In this document: in pieces, positions 1 to 8,979 of the stretch | Layout of the letters: each line of letters opens with the position of its first letter | Numbering within the stretch: position 1 is the first letter of the stretch | Assembly (NCBI RefSeq): GCF_028368995.1 | Contig: NZ_JAQNDL010000001.1 | Coordinates: forward strand, 3,994,001-4,058,000 | Reading direction: 5' to 3' | Length of the DNA stretch: 64,000 bases | Source: Nannocystis bainbridge | Lineage (GTDB): Bacteria > Myxococcota_A > Polyangia > Nannocystales > Nannocystaceae | Translations under genes and position numbers: made by a program | The notes under the pieces: generated by a model | The model's database searches: none | What the model was told of the DNA's origin: nothing | What the model saw: the letters and a program-made list of their open reading frames with translations, nothing else

Positions 1-1
1 C

Positions 2-1126
2 AAGTTCGTGTGGAGCCCGATCGTCGACCTGATCGGCACCCTGCGCCAGTGGATCGTCGCCACCCAGTTCGGCCTCGGCGTGCTGATGGCCGTGCTCGCC
101 GTGTTCGCCCACAACATGGCCTCGGGGACAGGTTCCGGCACCGCCGCCATCTGGGTGGTGCTGATCGTCATCGGCCTGTTCAGCGCCACCCACGACATCG
201 CCTGCGACGGCTACTACATGACCGCGCTCGGCCGCGCCGACCAGGCCCGCTACACCGGCATTCGCGTGGCCGCCTTCCGCGTGGCGATGCTCGTCGGCTC
301 GTCCGGCCTGGTGTTCCTCGGCGGTCGCGTCCACTGGCTGGCCGGCTTCGGCGTCGGCGCCGTGCTCATGGTCGGGCTCGCCGTGGCTCACCGCGTGTGG
401 TTGCCGCAGATCGGCGCCGTGCGCCCGGTCTCGGCCTCCAGCGGCGACAAGGCGGCCGACTGGCGGGCCCGCCTCGCCCACGTGCGCGGCGCCTACTTCA
501 GCTTCCTGCTGCAGCCGCGGGCCCTCGTCGTCCTGCTGTTCCTCCTCAGCTTCAAGCTGGGCGACGCGCTGATGTTCGGCATGTCGAAGGTGCTGTTCCG
601 CGAGCTCGGCATCAGCACCCCCGACCGCGGCGTCCTCAACGGCTTCGGCACCGCCGCCAGCATCGCCGGCGCCATGCTCGGCGGGCTATGGGTCGCGCGC
701 GTCGGCCTGCGGCGCGCGCTGCTGCCGATCGCCCTGATCATGGCCGGCACCTTGCCGCTCTACCTGCTGCTCGCCGCCCCGCGCCTGCCCGCCGACGTCA
801 TGCTCGGCTTCGGCGCCCCGCTGAGCCTCGCGCACACGCTGTCGCCGCCGCTGTGGCACGTCGGCACCATCCTCGTCATCGAGCAGCTGTGCGGCGGCCT
901 CGCCACCGCTGCCCAGACGATCTTCATCATGAGCCGCTGCCACCCCGATCACAAGGCGGCTCACTTCGCGTTCGCGACTGCCATCTATTCGCTCGCGCAG
1001 ACCATCTCGGGCACCTACAGCGGCTTCCTCTACGAGGCCCACGGCCCCATCGTCTACTTCTCGATCGCCGCCGTCGCCTGCATCCCCTGCCTGGTGCTGA
1101 TCCCGTTCCTCCGCCAAGATCGTTGA
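2..1126 (+). CDS. MFS transporter, AmpG/PAT-like (5' end cut by window)
   Basis: This is the C-terminal part of an inner-membrane major facilitator. The open frame enters from the window edge and the first visible residues are KFVWSPIVD, which resembles the K-F-x-W-x-P-x-x-D loop of AmpG/PAT-type permeases, so a GTG at base 8 is not the true start. The segment SATHDIACDGYYM also fits that family. About ten hydrophobic helices remain in 374 residues, so one or two are missing upstream. The substrate is unknown; AmpG homologues import muropeptides, others acetyl-CoA or siderophores. It ends 6 nt before the DASS transporter and may be co-transcribed with it. Confidence 0.8.
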   Translation, partial: KFVWSPIVDLIGTLRQWIVATQFGLGVLMAVLAVFAHNMASGTGSGTAAIWVVLIVIGLFSATHDIACDGYYMTALGRADQARYTGIRVAAFRVAMLVGSSGLVFLGGRVHWLAGFGVGAVLMVGLAVAHRVWLPQIGAVRPVSASSGDKAADWRARLAHVRGAYFSFLLQPRALVVLLFLLSFKLGDALMFGMSKVLFRELGISTPDRGVLNGFGTAASIAGAMLGGLWVARVGLRRALLPIALIMAGTLPLYLLLAAPRLPADVMLGFGAPLSLAHTLSPPLWHVGTILVIEQLCGGLATAAQTIFIMSRCHPDHKAAHFAFATAIYSLAQTISGTYSGFLYEAHGPIVYFSIAAVACIPCLVLIPFLRQDR

Positions 1127-1132
1127 ACCCGC

Positions 1133-2641
1133 ATGGATCGCGTCGCTCGTAGCGCCTTTGACGTCGCCCGTCAGCGGGTCGGCCGCGTGCTCGCGCCGCT
1201 GGTCTTCTTCATCATCCTCGTCGCCCCCACCGGCCTGCCCGCGCCGGCCCACCGCCTGGCCGCGATCTTCGCCGCCACCGTGGTCCTGTGGGTGTGCGAG
1301 GCCGTGCCGCTCGGCGCCGCCGCGCTGATCGCCCCGGCGCTGGCGGTGGCGATGGACGTCACCCCCGCGGCCAAGGCGTTCGCCCCGTTCGCCAGCCCGC
1401 TGATCTTCCTGTTCCTCGGCGGCTTCATGCTCGCGCTCGGACTCAGCGAGCAGGGGCTCGACCGCCGGGCCGCGCTGTGGCTGCTCGCGCGCGACTGGGT
1501 CCGCGGCTCGCCCGCGCGGGCGCGCACGGCCGTCGGCCTCGGCGCGTTCGCCTGCTCGATGTGGATCTCCAACACCGCGACCACTGCGATGTTGATCCCC
1601 GTCGCGCTCGGCCTGTGCGCGGCGATCCGCGGCGTCGCCCGCCCCGAAGACCAGCCCAAGTTCGACCGCTACGCCGAGGGCATGCTGCTGACCCTCACCT
1701 ATGCTTGCTCGATCGGCGGCATCGCCACCCCGATCGGCACGGCGCCCAACGTCATCGCCCTCGATTTCCTCGAGCGGCAGGCCGGCATCCAGCTCGATTT
1801 CTTCCAGTGGATCAGCTTCGGCTTGCCGACCGGCCTCGTCACTCTGGCGATCGCCCTCGTCTACGCCCACCGCCGCTTCCCCTCGCCGGTCGATCGGCTC
1901 GACGGACTCACCGTCGAGGTCCGCGAGCAGCTGCGCGCGCTCGGGCCGCTGTCGGCGGGCGAGCGGCGGGCCGCCGGCGTGTTCCTGCTGGCGGTGCTCG
2001 GCTGGCTGCTGCCGTCGATCCTCAAGGTCACTCTCGGCGCCGCCCACCCGGCCGCGCAGTGGGCCGACCGCTGCCTGCAGGAGGGCGTCGTCGCCACCCT
2101 CGCCGGCGTGCTGCTGTGCATCGTCCCCGGCGGCCGCCAGGCGGGCGTCCCGGTGCTGCCGTGGGACAAGGCGATGAAGCTCGACTGGTCGACGCTCTAC
2201 CTGCTCGGCGGCGGCTTCTCGCTCGGCGCGATGATGTTCGACACCGGCCTCGCCGAGGCGCTCGCGCGCGGCTTCCTGGCCATCGCCGGTCCGCTCGCCA
2301 GCTCGCCGTTCGGCCTGCTCGCGACCGCCACCTTCCTCGTGCTGTGGCTGACCGAGGTCACAAGCAACGTCGCCACCACCAGCATGATGGTCCCGGTGCT
2401 GATCGCCATCGCCCAGGCGGCCGGCATCGACCCGCTGCCGACCACCCTGTGCGTCACCATGGCCGCCAGCTTCGCCTTCACCCTGCCGGTCTCGACCCCG
2501 CCGAACGCCATCGCCTACGGCACGGGTCTCATCCGCATCCAGTCGATGATCCGCTTCGGGATCGTGCTCGACCTGCTGGGTTACTTGGTGCTGATCGCGT
2601 GCGGGGCGCTCTTGCTGCCGGCTCTCGGCCTCGGGCTCTGA
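1133..2641 (+). CDS. DASS/SLC13-type sodium:anion (dicarboxylate or sulfate) symporter
   Basis: A 502-residue polytopic membrane protein of normal family length. Both inverted-repeat substrate loops are visible: SNTATT at about residues 146-151 and SNVATTSMM near 411. The C-terminal signature TPPNAIAYGTG (about 455) is typical of divalent anion:Na+ symporters. The likely role is uptake of C4-dicarboxylates or related anions across the inner membrane; sequence alone does not fix the substrate. The ATG lies 7 nt after the preceding MFS stop. The last 61 nt overlap the 3' end of the convergent kinase gene on the other strand, which is unusual and implies the two transcripts are complementary at their ends. 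Confidence 0.9.
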   Translation: MDRVARSAFDVARQRVGRVLAPLVFFIILVAPTGLPAPAHRLAAIFAATVVLWVCEAVPLGAAALIAPALAVAMDVTPAAKAFAPFASPLIFLFLGGFMLALGLSEQGLDRRAALWLLARDWVRGSPARARTAVGLGAFACSMWISNTATTAMLIPVALGLCAAIRGVARPEDQPKFDRYAEGMLLTLTYACSIGGIATPIGTAPNVIALDFLERQAGIQLDFFQWISFGLPTGLVTLAIALVYAHRRFPSPVDRLDGLTVEVREQLRALGPLSAGERRAAGVFLLAVLGWLLPSILKVTLGAAHPAAQWADRCLQEGVVATLAGVLLCIVPGGRQAGVPVLPWDKAMKLDWSTLYLLGGGFSLGAMMFDTGLAEALARGFLAIAGPLASSPFGLLATATFLVLWLTEVTSNVATTSMMVPVLIAIAQAAGIDPLPTTLCVTMAASFAFTLPVSTPPNAIAYGTGLIRIQSMIRFGIVLDLLGYLVLIACGALLLPALGLGL

Positions 2642-3819
2642 GAGCGGCCGAGCGGCACTCGCACCGTGAAGCGCGAGCCCATCTCGTGCTCGCTCTCGAC
2701 GGTGATCGTCCCGCCCATCGCCACGACGAAGCCGCGGGCCAGCGCCAGGCCCAGGCCCGAGCCGCCGAAGCGCTTCCGCAGCGAGCTGTCGGCCTGGTAG
2801 AACGCCTCGAACAGGCGGCCCTGCTGCTCGGGCTTGATGCCGATGCCGGTGTCGTGGACCACGAATTCGGCCTGACCGTCGTCGGCGATCCGCACCGCCA
2901 GGCCGACCTCGCCGAGCTCGGTGAACTTGCAGGCGTTGCTGAGCAAGCCCTGCAGCACCTGGCGCACCCGCTCCTGGTCGCCGAACAGCGCCGCGTCCTG
3001 GTCTTCGGGCCAGACCAGCGCCACGCCCCGGCGCAGCTGCGGCAGCACCGTCGCCTGCAGCGTGCGCAGCAGGCTCGCCAGCGAGAACACGTCCTCGCGC
3101 AGCTCGACCCGCTGGGCCTCGATGCGCGACAGGTCGAGCACGTCGGCGACCAGCCGCAGCAGCTGCTGGCCGGCCAGCTGGATCCGCTGGAGATCGTCGC
3201 GCATCTCGTCCGGCGTCGCCTCGCCCAGCTCGTCGAGCATCAGCTCGCTGTAGCCGAAGATCGCGTTCAGCGGCGTGCGCAGCTCGAGGCTCAGGTTGGC
3301 GATGAACGAGCTCTTGGCGGCCGTCAGGTGCTCCGCCAGCAGCTCCGCCGCCTGCAGCTGGGCCGCCTGCCGGCGCAGCCGATCGGCCAGCATGTTGGCG
3401 TCCTGGATCGCCGTCTGCATCGTCTTCATCACCACCAGCATCTCGGTGGTCGGGTCGTGCAGCGCGAAGTCCCGCAGCATCAGCCCGGACGCCGCGACCT
3501 GCCCCAGCTCGGTCAGCCACGGCGTGCCGACGAACAGCGCCCCGCCGTCGACCTCGACGATCTCTCCGCGCAGGCGCAGCTCGAGGTCGCGGACCTGCAG
3601 CAGCACCACCGAGTCGCGGCGGGCCAGCAGCGCCTTCAGCGACAGCTCGTCCAGGACCGGGCGGTCGATCACGAACCACTCGTCGAACGGCCGCCCCGTC
3701 ACGTCCGCCGCCATCACTCGCCGCAGCGAGCGCCCGAGGTCGAGGATCCGCATCTCCTCGTCGAGGTGGATCGAGAACGGGAACAGCCGCTCACATTGCT
3801 CGCGCAGAAGCAACAGCAT
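2581..3819 (-). CDS. H-NOX-associated (HNOBA) histidine-kinase-like protein lacking the phospho-acceptor His
   Basis: A 412-residue cytoplasmic kinase homologue and the partner of the upstream H-NOX gene, 2 nt away. Residues about 10-145 match the HNOBA (heme-NO-binding-associated) domain, including LFPFSIHLD, IDRPVLDEL, LFVGTP and FALHDPT, followed by a short coiled coil. The dimerisation helix reads NLSLELRTPLNAIFGYSEL. The position normally held by the autophosphorylated His (SHELRTP) is Leu178. The ATP-binding half looks intact: N box LLSNACKFT (N295), G1 HDTGIGI (323-328), F box, and G2 GGSGLGLALA (352-361). It may therefore bind ATP without autophosphorylating, acting as a pseudokinase or allosteric partner. 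A sequencing error is possible, but the Leu codon (CTC) needs only one change from CAC. Confidence 0.9.
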   Translation of the reverse strand: MLLLLREQCERLFPFSIHLDEEMRILDLGRSLRRVMAADVTGRPFDEWFVIDRPVLDELSLKALLARRDSVVLLQVRDLELRLRGEIVEVDGGALFVGTPWLTELGQVAASGLMLRDFALHDPTTEMLVVMKTMQTAIQDANMLADRLRRQAAQLQAAELLAEHLTAAKSSFIANLSLELRTPLNAIFGYSELMLDELGEATPDEMRDDLQRIQLAGQQLLRLVADVLDLSRIEAQRVELREDVFSLASLLRTLQATVLPQLRRGVALVWPEDQDAALFGDQERVRQVLQGLLSNACKFTELGEVGLAVRIADDGQAEFVVHDTGIGIKPEQQGRLFEAFYQADSSLRKRFGGSGLGLALARGFVVAMGGTITVESEHEMGSRFTVRVPLGRSQSPRPRAGSKSAPHAISTK

Positions 3820-3821
3820 GG

Positions 3822-4376
3822 TCAGGCCGCCGCCGGTTGGAGTTCGAGACGGAACAGGTCGAAGCCGCCGCGTTCGCGGCCGTGCACGTGCTCGACCGCG
3901 ATCTCCTCGGCGAAGGTGCGCGCCAGGCCCTTCAGCAGCCCGATCACCATCGGCGCCAGGCCCTCGCGGCTCGAGTGATACTCGAGCAAGAGCACCTGCG
4001 GCCCGGCGTCGCGGACCACGAAGCTCGGCGGCCGCAGCTTGGCGAACGTCAGGCCGACGCGCGCGTGCATGTTGTCGAGGTTGGTCACGAATTCGCGCAG
4101 CGTCGCGCCGAACATCGGCAGCAGCTCACCATAACCGTGGCGCGCGGTGAAGAGGATCCAGTGCTCGCCGACCGCCTCGAGCAGCACCGCCGTCGGCGCC
4201 CCGAGCACCTCGCTGGCCGCGGCGACCAGCTTGTACGTGACCTCGTCGGGGTAGGACTCCATCGCCACGAAGCCCGGCGCCTGCACCCCGGCGCGCGCCT
4301 GGATCTGCGCCCACGTCAGCTCGCCGTAGTGCGAGCACACCAGATCCTCGACCGCCTTGTTGACGAGACCGTACAT
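3822..4376 (-). CDS. H-NOX (HNOB) heme nitric oxide/oxygen sensor
   Basis: A 184-residue stand-alone H-NOX domain, the usual length for bacterial members. The N-terminus MYGLVNKAVEDLV is canonical. His104 in NLDNMHARV is the expected proximal heme ligand. Y133-x-S135-x-R137 (YHSSR) is the propionate-binding YxSxR motif. The distal pocket lacks an obvious H-bonding Tyr, which would favour NO over O2, but that is inference. I chose the ATG at 4376 rather than an upstream start because a GGAGG Shine-Dalgarno lies 7 nt before it and the family motif starts there. The gene forms an operon with the HNOBA kinase-like gene. No response regulator or cyclic-di-GMP enzyme is adjacent. Confidence 0.95.
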   Translation of the reverse strand: MYGLVNKAVEDLVCSHYGELTWAQIQARAGVQAPGFVAMESYPDEVTYKLVAAASEVLGAPTAVLLEAVGEHWILFTARHGYGELLPMFGATLREFVTNLDNMHARVGLTFAKLRPPSFVVRDAGPQVLLLEYHSSREGLAPMVIGLLKGLARTFAEEIAVEHVHGRERGGFDLFRLELQPAAA

Positions 4377-4487
4377 CCTGTCGCCTCCGCGGACGCACCG
4401 GCGCCCCGCTCGAGTGTCGGTCAAACACGGGCCCCGGGGCAACGCGGGGACGGGCGGGGTGACACGGAGCGAATGTCGCGCCGGGAC

Positions 4488-7079
4488 TCACACCGCGATC
4501 GCGCGGACCGTCACCAAAGGACCCTCGGGGAACCCTTCGCCCCGCAGGTCGACCTCGCCCTCGATGTGCCACAGGTTCTCCTCTTCGGGGTCGACGAGCA
4601 CCTGCGTGACCCGCCAGCGCTGGTCGGCGACCGCCTCGATGCGGGTGTACTTGGGGAACCGGGCCCCGTGGTCGAAGCGCAGCGTCGGGTACTCGGCGTA
4701 GTAGTCCGCCATCGCCTGGGCGAAGCGCTGCGGGGTCCAGGGGTCGTCGGGGTCGGCGCGCGTGCCGACCGCCGCGACCTCGTAGTCGCGTTCGGCGAGC
4801 GCGCGGACCAGCGCGTGCATCTCCGCGCGCACGCGCGCCGCGAACGCCTTGGGATCGGCCGACAGATCGCGCGGCCCGACGGGCGCGGCTTCGCCCTCGA
4901 CCGCCGGCGGGTGCAGCATGCGCTCCCACTCTTGCAAGAGGCTGGTGTCGACGTACTCGAACATCGCCCGCAAGAAGCCGATCACGTCGTGCACCTCGTC
5001 GGTCTTGGCCGCGTCGGGCACCGTCTGCACCAGCAGCTTGTAGGCCTGCATCAAGTAGCGCAGCAGCACGCCCTCGCTGCGCTGCAGCCCGTACTCCTTG
5101 ACGTAGTCGTTGAACGCGACGTAGCGCTCGACCATGTCGCGGACCACCGACTTCGGGCGGATGTTCTCTTGCCCGACCCACGGGTGGATCGCGGTGAACT
5201 CGTTGAAGGTGTCGTAGATGAAGTCGGCCAGCGGCTTCGGGTACGACACCTTCTCGAGCTCGGCCATGCGCTCCTCGTACTCGACGCCGGCCGCCTTGAG
5301 CTCGCCGATCTTCTCCGAGCGGGCGCGGTGCTCCTGCGCCTGCAGCACCACCTGCGGGTTCTCGAGCAGCGACTCGACCAGCGACACCACGTCGAGCGCG
5401 TAGGTCGGCGAGTCCAGCGGCACGCGGCCGAGCGTGTCGAGCAGGTACAGCGACAGCGTGTGGTGGAGCGAGAAGTCCTTCTGCAGGTGCTCGTCGAGCC
5501 GGACTGCCCGGCCGCCGCCGCCGTCCTTGCGCGCGTCGAGCGGCACCAGCTTGACGATGCCCGCCTTGCGCAGCGCCCGGAACAGCGTCGCCGCCTCGCG
5601 CCGGTGGCGGGTCTTGGCCCGCCCCTCGTCGTGCGCCGCCGCGATCAGCTCGATCAGCCGGCGGTAGCCGCCGCCCCACGCGTTGGTGTTGGCCGGCGAC
5701 TGGATCAGGCTCAAGATCATCCCGAACGACACCACGAACCGCGACTGCAGCGGCTCCGGTTCGCGGTCGATGAGCTTCTCGAAGGTCGACTTGTCCCAGG
5801 GGACATATCCCCGCTCGGGCGGCTGCCTGCGCACGAACTTCTTCTTCTTCGTGTCGGCCGCCGCCTTGGCCTCGAGCTTCTTGTTCTCGATCACGTGCTC
5901 CGGCGCCTGACAGACCACGAAGCCCTGGTCGTCGAAGCCCTTGCGCCCGGCCCGCCCGGCGATCTGCTTGAAGTCGCGGGCCCCGAGGATCCGCGTCTGC
6001 TCGCCGTCGTACTTGCAGAGCTTGGTGAACAGCACCGTGCGGATCGGGATGTTGACCCCGACCCCGAGCGTATCGGTGCCGCAGATCACCCGCAGCTTGC
6101 CCTGCTGCGCCAGCTTCTCGACCAGCAGGCGGTACTTCGGCAGCAGCCCCGCGTGGTGGACCCCGACGCCGTGCTTGAGGTAGCCCTGGATCTCCTTGCC
6201 GTACGGCGTGTCGAAGCGGAACCCCGCCATCGCCTCGGCGATCGCCGCCTTCTCCTCGCGCGAGCACAGGTTCGTGCTCATCAGGTTCTGCGCCTCCTCG
6301 GCGGCCTCGCGCTGGGTGAAGCTGACGATGTAGATCGGCGCGCGCCCGCGGTCGAGCAGGTAGCCGATCGTCTCGTGCAGCGGCGTCTCGCGGTACTCGA
6401 AGTCGAGCGGCACCGGCCGGACCGCCGAGCGGACCACCGCGACGTCCTGCTTCGTCAGCCGCTTGAGCCCCTCCTCGACCTTGGTCGTGTCGCCGAGCGT
6501 CGCCGACATCAAAAGGAAGGTCGTGTACGGCAGCGACAGCAGCGGGATCTGCCACGCCATCCCGCGGTCGCGGTCGCCGTAGTAGTGGAACTCGTCGAGC
6601 ACCGCGTCGTCGACCGGCGCCGCCCGCCCGTCGCGCAGCGCCATGTTGGCGAGGATCTCCGCGGTGCAGCACAGGATCGGCGCGTCGCGGTTGACGCTCG
6701 CGTCGCCGGTCATCATGCCGACGCGGTCGGGCCCGAAGTCGCGGCACAGGGCGAAGAACTTCTCGCTGACCAGCGCCTTGATCGGGCTCGTGTACACGCT
6801 CCGGCGCCGGCGGGCCACCGCCGCCAGGTGCATCGCCGTCGCCACCAGCGACTTGCCCGAGCCGGTCGGCGTGTTGAGCACCACGTGCTTGCCGCCGAGG
6901 ATCTCGAGGATCGCCTCCTCCTGCGCCGGGTACAGCTCGAGCCCCGTCTCGGTGACCCAATCGAGGAAGCACTCGAGGATCGCGTCCGACGAGGTGCTCT
7001 TGTCGGGGTGCTCGATCAGCTTGGCCGCGAACTCCCGCAGCGTGCGGGACCCGGCGCCGATGTCGTCGACCGCGCTCAC
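4488..7079 (-). CDS. Superfamily II DEAD/DEAH (Ski2-like, DUF3516-type) helicase
   Basis: An 863-residue ATP-dependent nucleic-acid helicase, probably acting on RNA. Visible motifs are Q/I NTPTGSGKS (69-77), motif II as DEFH (160-163), SAT (190-192), motif V TDTLGVGVNIP, and motif VI QIAGRAGRKG (370-379). The long C-terminal half resembles DUF3516 helicases of actinobacteria and myxobacteria. The start is the GTG at 7079, whose bases overlap the TGA of the upstream metallopeptidase gene (GTGA), so translation is probably coupled; the much longer open frame upstream is a shadow of that gene. The segment GYVPWDKS (about 422-429) is encoded by a perfect copy of the dispersed TGTC-N6-GACA palindrome. 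Confidence 0.92.
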   Translation of the reverse strand: MSAVDDIGAGSRTLREFAAKLIEHPDKSTSSDAILECFLDWVTETGLELYPAQEEAILEILGGKHVVLNTPTGSGKSLVATAMHLAAVARRRRSVYTSPIKALVSEKFFALCRDFGPDRVGMMTGDASVNRDAPILCCTAEILANMALRDGRAAPVDDAVLDEFHYYGDRDRGMAWQIPLLSLPYTTFLLMSATLGDTTKVEEGLKRLTKQDVAVVRSAVRPVPLDFEYRETPLHETIGYLLDRGRAPIYIVSFTQREAAEEAQNLMSTNLCSREEKAAIAEAMAGFRFDTPYGKEIQGYLKHGVGVHHAGLLPKYRLLVEKLAQQGKLRVICGTDTLGVGVNIPIRTVLFTKLCKYDGEQTRILGARDFKQIAGRAGRKGFDDQGFVVCQAPEHVIENKKLEAKAAADTKKKKFVRRQPPERGYVPWDKSTFEKLIDREPEPLQSRFVVSFGMILSLIQSPANTNAWGGGYRRLIELIAAAHDEGRAKTRHRREAATLFRALRKAGIVKLVPLDARKDGGGGRAVRLDEHLQKDFSLHHTLSLYLLDTLGRVPLDSPTYALDVVSLVESLLENPQVVLQAQEHRARSEKIGELKAAGVEYEERMAELEKVSYPKPLADFIYDTFNEFTAIHPWVGQENIRPKSVVRDMVERYVAFNDYVKEYGLQRSEGVLLRYLMQAYKLLVQTVPDAAKTDEVHDVIGFLRAMFEYVDTSLLQEWERMLHPPAVEGEAAPVGPRDLSADPKAFAARVRAEMHALVRALAERDYEVAAVGTRADPDDPWTPQRFAQAMADYYAEYPTLRFDHGARFPKYTRIEAVADQRWRVTQVLVDPEEENLWHIEGEVDLRGEGFPEGPLVTVRAIAV
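5792..5805. repeat. 14-bp palindrome unit, perfect copy inside helicase gene
   Basis: TGTCCCAGGGGACA has perfect 6-bp arms. It lies in the helicase coding sequence and encodes part of GYVPWDKS. Confidence 0.75.
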
Positions 7080-8860
7080 TGCGGCAAGATCTCGCCGGCG
7101 AGCGGGTAAGAGGGGCGGATGTCGACCGGGATGTTGCCCAGCTTGTCGAGCGCGGCCTGCAGCAGCGGCGTGATCTTGCCGTACTCCTCGAGCAGCTTGT
7201 CGGCCGCCGCCTTGTCGCCGCTGTGCTGGATCAGGCAGATGTCGCGCACCAGCTCGGAGATCGCCGTCTCGAGCTTGGCGAGGTCGACCTTGAACTTGCC
7301 GCTCGAGCTCTCGGGCATCACGGCCCCGGCCGCGAGGAAGCGGTTCAGCTGCAGCGCCGCCCCGCGCCCGTGCGCCTCGGCCACGCCGAAGCGGGCGCTG
7401 CGGAACAGCCCGGCGAAGTACGACAGCAGCACCTTGTCCTTCAGCTCGGCCGCGAGCTCGCCCTTCTCGATCATGTAGAGCACGTTGTAAGCGCCCATCA
7501 CGTCGGCCTTGGCCTCCTCGAGCGGCGAATAGCTGGCCTCGAGCGCGACCCGGACGTCGACCTTGGCGGCCTTCTTGCCGTCCTTGTCCTTGGCCGCGTC
7601 GCCGCCGACGAACGCCGGCCCGAGGCTGTGCGACAGCTCGTGGAACAGCACCTGCAGGAAGAACGCCTCGCCCGACAGCGACGCGACGTGATCGGCGTGC
7701 AGCACCTCGTTGCCGATCGGGCGCATGATCGCCTCGAATTTGGTCTGGATCAGGTTGCGCAGCAGGACCTTCTTGGCGCCCTTCTCGGCCCGGACGCGCT
7801 CGTCGTTGGGCAGGTTGAACGCGATCGTCTGCACCGACTTGCGCGCGTCGCCGGCCGAGAACACCAGGTCGACCACGCGGATCGGGCTCTCGCTGCCGCG
7901 CTTCGTCTTGATGTCGTCGGGGATCGGCAGGTGCTGCTCCATCTCCGGCAGGTACTTCTTGTACTTGGCCAGCTCGGCCGAGGCCTTGGGGTCGCTGACG
8001 GTGACGAAGGCCTCGAACGCGGCCTTGAGCCCGAGCAGCTCGTCCTCGTAGGTCTCGTAGGGCCCGATGGTGATCTCGACCAGGCTGTCGAGGTCCATCC
8101 AGTCCTTGTCCGACTGATAATAGTCGTCGGAGCGGAACGCCTGCGCGCGCGAGCGCAGGAACTTCGTCAGCGACCGATTCTTCGTCAGCTTGGCCGCGTC
8201 CTCGAGCGCCTTGGCGGCCGGGCCCAACCACTCGCCGTACTCGGCGCTGTAGGGCCGCGCCTCGAGCTTGTCACCGACGCGGGCGATCACCGTGGTCAGG
8301 CTCTCGAACGCCGCCCTGTCCTCCGGGTGATCGGCGACCCACTTCTTGAAGGCGTCGGCGCTGAGGTCCTCGGGATAAAAACCACCGCCCGCGGGGTGCG
8401 GCTGCGTGGTCGCGAACGGGGCGTAGTGCGCCTGTCGGTCCCACGGCCCGCGCATCACCGTGAAGTAGTCGAGCTTGATGACCCCGAGCTCGCTGGTGTC
8501 CTTCTCGAGCTCCGCCCGCAGCGCCGGGTTGCCGGCCCACGCCTGGCGGTCGAAGATCGGGTCCATCAGCCGCGCCGCCTCGATCAGCTTGTCGAGCGCC
8601 GCCTTCTCCGCCGGCGGCAGCGCCGACACGTCGGTCGTCAGCGGCGAAGTCACGAACTGATCGATCTTCGCGCGCAGCAGCTCGGCCTGGGTCGGCGGCT
8701 TCACCTCCGGCTGCTTCGGCGCCGGCTTCGCCGGCTTGGCCGGCTTCACCGCCTCGTCCTCGGCCTCCTCCGCCGGGGCCCTGTCGCTCTTGCTCACGTC
8801 GGGGTTCTGGCACGCGGCGAGCGCGAGCGCCACGAAGATGGTCGAGCGGACAGGCGGCAT
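7076..8860 (-). CDS. M49-type (dipeptidyl-peptidase III-like) zinc metallopeptidase lipoprotein
   Basis: A 594-residue exported lipoprotein. The ATG at 8860 gives a short signal peptide with lipobox LAAC (Cys17), then a Lys/Pro/Ala-rich linker of about 40 residues. The catalytic part has HELSH (407-411) and the downstream EEAKAD (448-453) expected to supply the third zinc ligand, plus GPYETYEDELLGLKAAFE (about 266-283), typical of M49. The zinc motif is HExxH, as in some shorter bacterial homologues, rather than the HExxGH of classical DPP III. The likely role is peptide hydrolysis at the cell surface or in the periplasm. It is translationally coupled to the helicase downstream, an odd pairing of an exported peptidase with a cytoplasmic helicase. 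Confidence 0.87.
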   Translation of the reverse strand: MPPVRSTIFVALALAACQNPDVSKSDRAPAEEAEDEAVKPAKPAKPAPKQPEVKPPTQAELLRAKIDQFVTSPLTTDVSALPPAEKAALDKLIEAARLMDPIFDRQAWAGNPALRAELEKDTSELGVIKLDYFTVMRGPWDRQAHYAPFATTQPHPAGGGFYPEDLSADAFKKWVADHPEDRAAFESLTTVIARVGDKLEARPYSAEYGEWLGPAAKALEDAAKLTKNRSLTKFLRSRAQAFRSDDYYQSDKDWMDLDSLVEITIGPYETYEDELLGLKAAFEAFVTVSDPKASAELAKYKKYLPEMEQHLPIPDDIKTKRGSESPIRVVDLVFSAGDARKSVQTIAFNLPNDERVRAEKGAKKVLLRNLIQTKFEAIMRPIGNEVLHADHVASLSGEAFFLQVLFHELSHSLGPAFVGGDAAKDKDGKKAAKVDVRVALEASYSPLEEAKADVMGAYNVLYMIEKGELAAELKDKVLLSYFAGLFRSARFGVAEAHGRGAALQLNRFLAAGAVMPESSSGKFKVDLAKLETAISELVRDICLIQHSGDKAAADKLLEEYGKITPLLQAALDKLGNIPVDIRPSYPLAGEILPQ

Positions 8861-8979
8861 GGGGCCGCAGGATACACTTCGCGCCCCGCCCCGTCGAGCG
8901 CACCCCAGCGACTCGTCAGCGACTTCTCGGGCCACGCGCGCCGCCCGTCGTGCGCGCAGCGGGTACGCCGGCGTCGCTG

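Noticed and set aside
686..3679. A 997-codon minus-strand frame
   Set aside because: It overlaps the DASS gene and the kinase gene in other frames and has Arg/Gly/Ala-rich low-complexity composition; both overlapped genes have clear family motifs.
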